From positions 992,001 to 1,056,000 of the forward strand of contig NZ_CP065521.1 of NCBI RefSeq assembly GCF_018986735.1: a stretch of DNA of 64,000 nucleotides, read 5' to 3'. Position numbers and translations under genes: made by a program. Shown in pieces: positions 57,113-64,000 of the stretch; position 1 is the first letter of the stretch, and each line of letters starts with the position of its first letter. Source of the stretch: Schaalia sp. 19OD2882. GTDB lineage: Bacteria > Actinomycetota > Actinomycetes > Actinomycetales > Actinomycetaceae. The notes below the pieces were generated by a model that did no database searches, had not been told where the DNA came from, and worked only from the letters and a program-made list of their open reading frames with translations.

Positions 57113-58122
57113 TGGCACGCCACTTCCGCGCGTTCCTCGCGCTCACCGCAGCAGCGTCCTTGGGCTTGGCGGCCTGCTCCGCAGGGGACCTCGTCGCCCA
57201 GTCGGGCGACACGATTCCCCAGTCGGGGCCGACCATCGACGCCGACCGCGCTTCGCATGTCCTCAAGGACCTTGAATCCGTGGTCGCCAGCGCCGACGCA
57301 ACCAACGACACCACCCTGTTGGCCAGCCGCCTGGCCGATCCGGCCCTTCGAATGCGCAAGGCGCAATACGCCCTCGCCAAGGCCGGTGGCCCTGACGTGC
57401 CCCGCATCAACGCGACCCCGGACACGCTCTCCGTGTCGGACTCGGCCACCTGGCCCCGCGCAATCCTCAACGTGACCACGCAGGACGGCATTGCGCTTCC
57501 CGTGGTCGAGATGCTCGTCCAGTCCGACGCGCGTTCGCCCTACAAGCTCCATTCCTGGACCCGTATGCTCGGCGGCACCGAAGTGACCCTGCCGAATGTC
57601 GCCAAGGGCTCCAAGACCCTGTCGGATGACTCCAATGGATTCGTCAAGACCCCGCGTGAGGCCGTGGCGGCCTACGTGGAGATGCTCAATTCGGGCAAGG
57701 CCGGCAACGACGTGTTCACTGCCGACGAGTTCTCCACCAAGATCCTCTCCGACACGGCGAAGGTCGACGAGTCCGCCAAGGCCGCGGGGTCGGTGACCTT
57801 CCAGGCCGCCGAGAACACAGACCCCCTCGTGGGCGTCACCCTTGAGGACGGAGCTGCGCTTGTCTCGGCCCCGCTGGTCTACACGGTGACCTACAACAGG
57901 ACCATCGCCAAGTCGACCATGACCTTGGCCGGAATGCCCAAGGTGCTCAACCCGGGCGACGAGGACAAGGTCGAAGGCAAGGCCGTGGTCACCTTCGCGG
58001 GCGCCGTCCTGCTCAAGATCCCGCCGGCCACCCAGCCGGGCTCGATCTCGGTGGTCGGCGCGGAGCAAGTGATCCAGGGTGTGACCCTGGACCCGTCGAC
58101 CAACCCCGACAACGCCGGCTGA
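57112..58122 (+). CDS. putative lipoprotein, unknown function
   Basis: 336 aa. Lipoprotein signal with lipobox L-G-L-A-A-C, Cys 22. A short linker repeats the Q-S-G motif of the neighbouring membrane protein (VAQSGDTIPQSGPTI). The mature domain (about 40-330) has alternating helices and strands (HVLKDLESVVASADATNDTTLLASRLADPALRMRKAQY and a later Thr/Val-rich beta region) and no recognised family. The ATG overlaps the upstream stop; the thioredoxin-like gene follows after 19 bases. The shared linker motif and overlap suggest the two exported proteins partner. Confidence 0.78.
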   Translation: MARHFRAFLALTAAASLGLAACSAGDLVAQSGDTIPQSGPTIDADRASHVLKDLESVVASADATNDTTLLASRLADPALRMRKAQYALAKAGGPDVPRINATPDTLSVSDSATWPRAILNVTTQDGIALPVVEMLVQSDARSPYKLHSWTRMLGGTEVTLPNVAKGSKTLSDDSNGFVKTPREAVAAYVEMLNSGKAGNDVFTADEFSTKILSDTAKVDESAKAAGSVTFQAAENTDPLVGVTLEDGAALVSAPLVYTVTYNRTIAKSTMTLAGMPKVLNPGDEDKVEGKAVVTFAGAVLLKIPPATQPGSISVVGAEQVIQGVTLDPSTNPDNAG

Positions 58123-58141
58123 AGCCACCAAGGAGATTCGC

Positions 58142-58999
58142 GTGCCAGATCTTGACTCGACCCCAGTGGCCGGAGCCGCGGGGCAGAACCCCGAGGGCGA
58201 GGCCGTCGTGCGCCTGCAGATTCCCTTGGTGATCGACGGCAACGACTCGAACTTCGAGGACATTGTCGCGACCTCGCAGGCGGTGCCCGTCGTCCTGCTG
58301 GTCTGGTCACCCAGGTCCCTGGAGTCCAAGCAGCTCATCGCCGCCATGGAGGACCTGGCGCGTGATAGCGCCGGTGACTTCCAGCTGGTGCGCATCGACG
58401 CGGACGCCTGCCCGGCCATCGCCCAAGCGCTGCGTGTGCAGGAGATTCCGACCCTCCTCGCCCTGCTCGGTGCCCGCCCGATCCCCATTGGACAGGGACC
58501 GCTGACCAAGGAACAGATCCGCCCGGCGCTCCCGCAGCTGCTCGAGGCCGCTGCCCAATTGGGTGTCACCGCGAAGATCGCGGTTGACGAGGCCGACACG
58601 GCCGAGCCCACCCCGGAGGAGCACCTGCCGGCCTTGGAAGCCGAGGCCGCCGGTGACCTGGACGCCGCCCTGGCCGCGTGGGAGAAGGTCGTGGACCTGA
58701 ACTCACGCGACGAGAAGGCAAAGGCCGAGCTCGCCCGCGTGCGTCTGCTCCTGCGCAGCGCTGCTGCTGACGTGGAAGGCGCACCTGCCGAGGATCCGCA
58801 GGCCCGCGCGGATGCCCTGCTCGCCGCAGGACGCCCCGCCGAGGCCTTCGACCTGCTTCTGGACGCCATGTCCGCCTCGAGGCAGGCGGAGGAACGCGAC
58901 CGGATGCGTGAGCGCCTGGTCGACCTGTTCCGCATTGCCGGTCCCACCCCAGAGGTCCGCGCAGCTCGAAAGCGTCTGACGACACTTCTCATGGTCTGA
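58142..58999 (+). CDS. YbbN/CnoX-like thioredoxin-fold protein without active-site cysteines
   Basis: 285 aa. A thioredoxin fold (about 33-145) is followed by a TPR-like C-terminal domain (about 155-280, AEAAGDLDAALAAWEKVVDLNSRDEKAKAELARVRLLL), the YbbN/CnoX layout. The WCxxC site is replaced by W-S-P-R-S (55-59), so it cannot do disulfide exchange; the cis-Pro loop QEIPTLLAL is kept. E. coli CnoX is a redox-active holdase working with GroEL; this version can only be a chaperone-like adaptor, as in other actinobacterial homologues. GTG 58142 follows AAGGAG. Last gene of the trio; a strong terminator follows. Confidence 0.87.
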   Translation: MPDLDSTPVAGAAGQNPEGEAVVRLQIPLVIDGNDSNFEDIVATSQAVPVVLLVWSPRSLESKQLIAAMEDLARDSAGDFQLVRIDADACPAIAQALRVQEIPTLLALLGARPIPIGQGPLTKEQIRPALPQLLEAAAQLGVTAKIAVDEADTAEPTPEEHLPALEAEAAGDLDAALAAWEKVVDLNSRDEKAKAELARVRLLLRSAAADVEGAPAEDPQARADALLAAGRPAEAFDLLLDAMSASRQAEERDRMRERLVDLFRIAGPTPEVRAARKRLTTLLMV

Positions 59000-59053
59000 G
59001 GCGCCCGACACTCCTGCGGAGCCTTGTGCTCTGACGCGCCTCGGCTTCGCGTG

Positions 59054-59089
59054 CAGTGCCCCCGGTCCCCGAAGGGACCGGGGGCACTG
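59054..59089. terminator. strong bidirectional terminator between the YbbN-like gene and glgB
   Basis: A perfect 16-bp stem (59054-59069 with 59074-59089, CAGTGCCCCCGGTCCC) with a CGAA tetraloop, lying between converging genes. The strongest hairpin in the window. Confidence 0.85.
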
Positions 59090-59113
59090 GGCATCAGGCC
59101 CGGCGGGCGCCGA

Positions 59114-61300
59114 TCAGTCGACCTTCGGGGTCAACCAGACGGCTCCCAAGGGCGGCACGCGCAGTTCGGCGGAGGCAGGACGGCCGTTCCACGGCACCTC
59201 CTCGGCGATCACCGGTCCGACATTCGTCACCCCGGACCCGCCGAAGGCCACGTCGTCGGTGCTCAGCACCTCGCCCCACTCTCCGGCGAAGGGCAGGCCC
59301 ACGCGGTAACCCTCGTGCGGGTTACCGGCGAAGTTCGACACGCACACGATGATCTGCTGCCTCCCGTCCTCGTCCACGCCCTTGCGCAGGTAGGAGATGA
59401 CGTTGTGGTCCCCGTCGGAGGCGTCGATCCACTCGAAGCCCGTGTAGTCGTCGTCCCACATGGCCGGATGTGTGGAGTAGACGCCGTTGAGGGCGGCCAC
59501 CAGACGCTGCACACCGGCGTGCTCCTCCTGGTCGGTGAGCCACCAGTCAAGGGAGTAGGCCTCGACCCACTCCTGCTCCTGGCCGAATTCCTGACCCATG
59601 AAGAGCAGCTGCTTGCCGGGGTGCGACCACTGGTAGGCAAGCAGGGAACGCAGACCGGCCAGACGCTGCCACTTGTCGCCGGGCATCTTGTTGATGAGCG
59701 AACCCTTGCCGTGCACGACCTCGTCATGGGACAGGGGCAGGACGTAGTTCTCGGAGAAGGCGTACACCAGCGAGAAGGTGAGTTCCCCGTGGTGCCAGCG
59801 GCGGTTGACCGGGTCCTCTCGCATGTAGCGCAAAGTGTCGTTCATCCACCCCATGTTCCACTTCATGCCGAATCCCAGGCCGCCGGAAGAGGTGGGCGCG
59901 GTGACACCGGGCCAAGCGGTGGACTCCTCGGCGATCATGACGATTCCGGGATTGCGGCGGTAGGCCGTGGCATTGGCTTCCTGCAGGAACTCGATGGCTT
60001 CCAGGTTCTCGCGGCCGCCGTACTGGTTGGGACGCCACTGGCCGTCCTTGCGCGAGTAGTCCAGGTACAGCATCGAAGCGACCGCGTCGACGCGCAGGCC
60101 GTCGATGTGGAACTCTTCGAGCCAGTACAGGGCGTTGGCCACCAGGAAGTTGCGGACCTCGCGCCGGCCGAAGTTGAACACGTAGGTGCCCCAGTCGGGG
60201 TGTTCACCGCGCATGGGGTCCGGGTCCTCGTACAGGGGGGTCCCGTCGAAGCGGGCCAGCGCCCACTCGTCCTTGGGGAAGTGGGCGGGCACCCAGTCCA
60301 GAATGACTCCGATACCTGCCTGGTGCAATTTGTCGATGAGGTAGCGGAAGTCGTCGGGCGTGCCGTAGCGTGACGAGGGCGCGAAGTAGGAGGTGACCTG
60401 GTAGCCCCAGGATCCGCCGAATGGGTGCTCCGCCACGGGCATGAATTCCACGTGGGTGAAGCCCATGCGGGTCAGGTAGGGGACCAGTTCGTCGGCCAGG
60501 CCCCGGTATCCCAGACCCTGACGCCAGGATCCGACGTGGACCTCGTAGACGGACATGGGGCCGCGGTGGACGTTGCGCTGCGCGCGCTGATCCATCCACG
60601 TCCGGTCCGCCCAGTCGTGGTGCAATGCGGTGACCACCGAGGCGGTGGCCGGCGGGATCTCGGTGGCGCGGGCCATCGGGTCGGCCTTCTGGAACCAGTT
60701 GCCTCCGGGGCCCTGGATCTCGAACTTGTAGCGTGCGCCGATGCCCACACCGGGGATGAAGATCTCCCACACGCCCGAAGCACCCAATGAGCGCATCGCG
60801 GTGGCGGTGCCGTCCCAGTAGTTGAAGTCGCCGACGACGCGCACCGCGCGGGCGTTGGGGGCCCACACGGCGAAGGCCACACCGTCCACGGGGCCCATCT
60901 CGCCCTCGTAGTGCTTGACGTGGGCACCCAGGACCTTCCACAGTTCCTCGTGACGGCCTTCGGAGATCAGGTAGGTGTCCATCTCGCCCAAGGTCGGCAG
61001 GAAACGGTAGGGATCGTCCTTGGTGACGATCTGGTCGCCGTAGGTGACGCGCACGCGGTAGTCGGGAATGTCCTCCAGAGGAAGGACGGCGACCCACACT
61101 CCATTGCGTTCGTGGGTCGCCGGGTAGGAGGCGTTGGCGGTGACGACGTCGACCGCGTCAGCAAGGTGATGAACGGTGCGGACAGTCACACCGCCTGCAC
61201 CCAAGTGGGCTCCGAGGACGGAGTGGGGCATGTAGTGCGTGCCGTATGCGACTGCGTCCAGGAGGTCCGTGTCAACGGCGATCGGGGTGTCATTTTCCAT
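59114..61300 (-). CDS. glgB: 1,4-alpha-glucan branching enzyme
   Basis: 728 aa, the same length as E. coli GlgB. Introduces alpha-1,6 branches into alpha-glucan. An N1 segment (1-115) and a CBM48 domain ([25 protein letters not shown]) precede the GH13 barrel. The catalytic residues are Asp 405 ([16 protein letters not shown]), Glu 458 ([12 protein letters not shown]) and Asp 526 ([13 protein letters not shown]), matching E. coli numbering exactly. ATG 61300 has GAGGATGG upstream; the longer frame overlaps the maltokinase gene. It is the last gene of the glgE-mak-glgB operon. Confidence 0.97.
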   Translation of the reverse strand: MENDTPIAVDTDLLDAVAYGTHYMPHSVLGAHLGAGGVTVRTVHHLADAVDVVTANASYPATHERNGVWVAVLPLEDIPDYRVRVTYGDQIVTKDDPYRFLPTLGEMDTYLISEGRHEELWKVLGAHVKHYEGEMGPVDGVAFAVWAPNARAVRVVGDFNYWDGTATAMRSLGASGVWEIFIPGVGIGARYKFEIQGPGGNWFQKADPMARATEIPPATASVVTALHHDWADRTWMDQRAQRNVHRGPMSVYEVHVGSWRQGLGYRGLADELVPYLTRMGFTHVEFMPVAEHPFGGSWGYQVTSYFAPSSRYGTPDDFRYLIDKLHQAGIGVILDWVPAHFPKDEWALARFDGTPLYEDPDPMRGEHPDWGTYVFNFGRREVRNFLVANALYWLEEFHIDGLRVDAVASMLYLDYSRKDGQWRPNQYGGRENLEAIEFLQEANATAYRRNPGIVMIAEESTAWPGVTAPTSSGGLGFGMKWNMGWMNDTLRYMREDPVNRRWHHGELTFSLVYAFSENYVLPLSHDEVVHGKGSLINKMPGDKWQRLAGLRSLLAYQWSHPGKQLLFMGQEFGQEQEWVEAYSLDWWLTDQEEHAGVQRLVAALNGVYSTHPAMWDDDYTGFEWIDASDGDHNVISYLRKGVDEDGRQQIIVCVSNFAGNPHEGYRVGLPFAGEWGEVLSTDDVAFGGSGVTNVGPVIAEEVPWNGRPASAELRVPPLGAVWLTPKVD

Positions 61301-61343
61301 GGGTCCATCCTCGCACGTGAAGTGGCTTGGTGTGTAACGTCGG

Positions 61344-62699
61344 TCACTGAGCTGTGCGGCCCGGGCCTTCCGGGGTCCGTCCACCCGCGATCTCCTCCAG
61401 GGCATGCAGGGGAATGTCCGTCCACGTGGGGCGCATCGACGCCTCGTAACGCAGTTCGTAGCACGCCTTTTCCACGACGAGGGAGTCCAGGACCGCCTGT
61501 TCCGTGGCATCCAGCCCGCGGCCCCCACTCCACCCGTGAAGGAAGGCACGTACGCACTGTCGCTCCCAGGTGCAGGCGGCGCCCTCGTCAATGGGCGAGT
61601 CGGCCTGGCGGGCCTGCCGTTGTCCCAGCGCACGCGCGTAGCCGAAGGAACGGAGCATCCCGGCCACGTCCCTGAGGGCGAGGTCGGGGCGGCTGCGTTC
61701 TTCCAGGGGACGCAGTGGCTCTCCCTCGAAGTCGAGGACGTACCACCGGGCGGCGTCACTGCTGAGCAACACCTGTCCCAAGTGGTAGTCACCGTGCACC
61801 CGCTGGGGCAGTGGCATCCGGTCGAGCCGCCCAAGGGGTTCCACGCACATGTGGAGCCTTCGAGCCAGGTCCGCGTCCAGGAGGGGGACCTCCGCGCGGG
61901 TTCGGTCGATCTCGCCGTGGACCCTGCCCGCCAACTCCTGCGGGAGGATCGGGTCTGCCGTGCCGAGGACCTCCGCGAGCCTGACATGCATCTGCCGGGT
62001 GACACTTCCGAGCTCCTGGGCCTGCCCTCGGCAGTCCCGGCCGCGCGAGGCGCCGTCGATGAAGTGTGCGAAGGCGTCGACCGCCCCGGGTACCAGCGGG
62101 GTGAGCAGACTGGACAGCGCCTCCCCGTCGTCGAGTCGGAGGTGGGTGCACGCCAGGGGCGTGGCCACATGAGTCCAGCCGGAGCCGGCCAAGGCGGCAC
62201 CCAGGTGCAGGTCCGGGTGTTCGCCCGCACTCAGGGTCCGGTAGACCTTGAGCACCAGCGGCCCCGCAGGGCCTTCGATGATGAAGGAGGAGTTCGACTG
62301 CTCGGCGCCGACAAGACGCATGCGCGACCCGGCAGGGACCAGGGCGCCGGGCTCCCGCTCACAACCGGGCACGCGGCGGGCCTGGTCTCGCCAGTTCTGC
62401 CACCACGCCGAATGCATCGGCCCGTCCACGACCCACTGGCCCTCGAAGCGGGTGATGACTCCGGCGGAAGGTTCGCCGGGGGTGAGCACCAGCGGCACGT
62501 TCAGGCGCACCTGATCCACCAGCACCACCAGATCGATGCACATGTCCTCGCCCACGCGGCGAGCCGTGCACTGCCCGGCAAGGATCTTCGAGTGGTCGTC
62601 TCCCGGGAACCAGCGGCGGCCGGCCAACCATGAGGTGACGGCCCGCACCAGATCGTCGGCGGAGGGGAGAGCAGGGGGCGACATCGTCGACACGTCCAC
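61344..62699 (-). CDS. mak: maltokinase (Pep2)
   Basis: 451 aa. Phosphorylates maltose to maltose-1-phosphate, the substrate of GlgE. The N-terminal domain (1-110) is followed by a eukaryotic-like kinase fold: [20 protein letters not shown] (ATP Lys), [57 protein letters not shown] (catalytic loop and metal Asp). Trehalose synthase, sometimes fused to Pep2, is not attached. The start may be GTG 62699, GTG 62693 or ATG 62684; none has a clear ribosome binding site, and 20 bp separate it from glgE. Confidence 0.92.
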   Translation of the reverse strand: MDVSTMSPPALPSADDLVRAVTSWLAGRRWFPGDDHSKILAGQCTARRVGEDMCIDLVVLVDQVRLNVPLVLTPGEPSAGVITRFEGQWVVDGPMHSAWWQNWRDQARRVPGCEREPGALVPAGSRMRLVGAEQSNSSFIIEGPAGPLVLKVYRTLSAGEHPDLHLGAALAGSGWTHVATPLACTHLRLDDGEALSSLLTPLVPGAVDAFAHFIDGASRGRDCRGQAQELGSVTRQMHVRLAEVLGTADPILPQELAGRVHGEIDRTRAEVPLLDADLARRLHMCVEPLGRLDRMPLPQRVHGDYHLGQVLLSSDAARWYVLDFEGEPLRPLEERSRPDLALRDVAGMLRSFGYARALGQRQARQADSPIDEGAACTWERQCVRAFLHGWSGGRGLDATEQAVLDSLVVEKACYELRYEASMRPTWTDIPLHALEEIAGGRTPEGPGRTAQ

Positions 62700-62718
62700 G
62701 GTTGAGGACGGGCGGCTG

Positions 62719-64000
<1,282 letters not shown>

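Overview
The window is chromosomal DNA from a high-GC Gram-positive bacterium. The marker is the gene order rho-rpmE-prfA-prmC-tsaC-wecA-atpIBEFHAGDC followed by a DUF2550 gene and nucS, which is the actinobacterial arrangement. GlgE-maltokinase-GlgB, NucS, a Rho with a long disordered insertion, GTG/TTG starts and mRNAs that look leaderless all agree. Fermentative and host-associated traits (pyruvate formate-lyase, a C1 aminopeptidase, a sortase-anchored subtilase, GlcNAc-6-P deacetylase, oligosaccharide ABC uptake) point to the Actinomycetaceae (Actinomyces/Schaalia-like). That last assignment is inference.

Layout. 1-9.7 kb: tail of one CNNM/CBS membrane protein and a second whole one, a secreted M23 peptidase, a glycerophosphodiesterase, a CPBP protease, an ion antiporter and an EamA exporter on the minus strand, a small regulated operon (CPBP protease, 128-aa membrane protein, XRE regulator), tRNA-Arg(CCG) and rpiB. 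9.8-16 kb, minus strand: sugar ABC operon (binding lipoprotein, two permeases, LacI regulator, YesL-type protein) leading to mntH. 16.3-19.4 kb: argS-lysA. 19.5-34.4 kb: a block between lysA and hom that is absent from the usual actinobacterial order. It holds an orphan 12-TM protein, the cell-wall subtilase, hrpB, an aldose epimerase, pepC, an alpha/beta hydrolase, def, and a pyruvate formate-lyase locus in which the enzyme is encoded in two pieces. 34.9-52.4 kb: hom-thrB, rho-rpmE-prfA-prmC-tsaC-wecA, the whole ATP synthase operon, DUF2550 and nucS. 52.5-59 kb: an AlkZ-like winged-helix protein, nagA, a zinc-ribbon protein, and a membrane protein/lipoprotein/degenerate thioredoxin trio. 59.1-64 kb, minus strand: glgE(partial)-maltokinase-glgB for GlgE-pathway alpha-glucan synthesis.

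Most notable signals. (1) PFL is cut exactly before its glycyl-radical domain, which is a separate 83-aa gene. (2) A 21-bp repeat occurs as arrays of 3, 4 and 2 units in three gene boundaries; in one frame it reads as a DESRG heptapeptide. (3) Three GTCAAG sites spaced exactly 22 bp, one forming a perfect palindrome over a -35 box, precede the XRE-regulated operon. (4) def is preceded by a 16-codon ORF that overlaps it by ATGA and looks leaderless. (5) atpB appears to start with CTG. No insertion sequences, prophage, rRNA or CRISPR arrays were seen.
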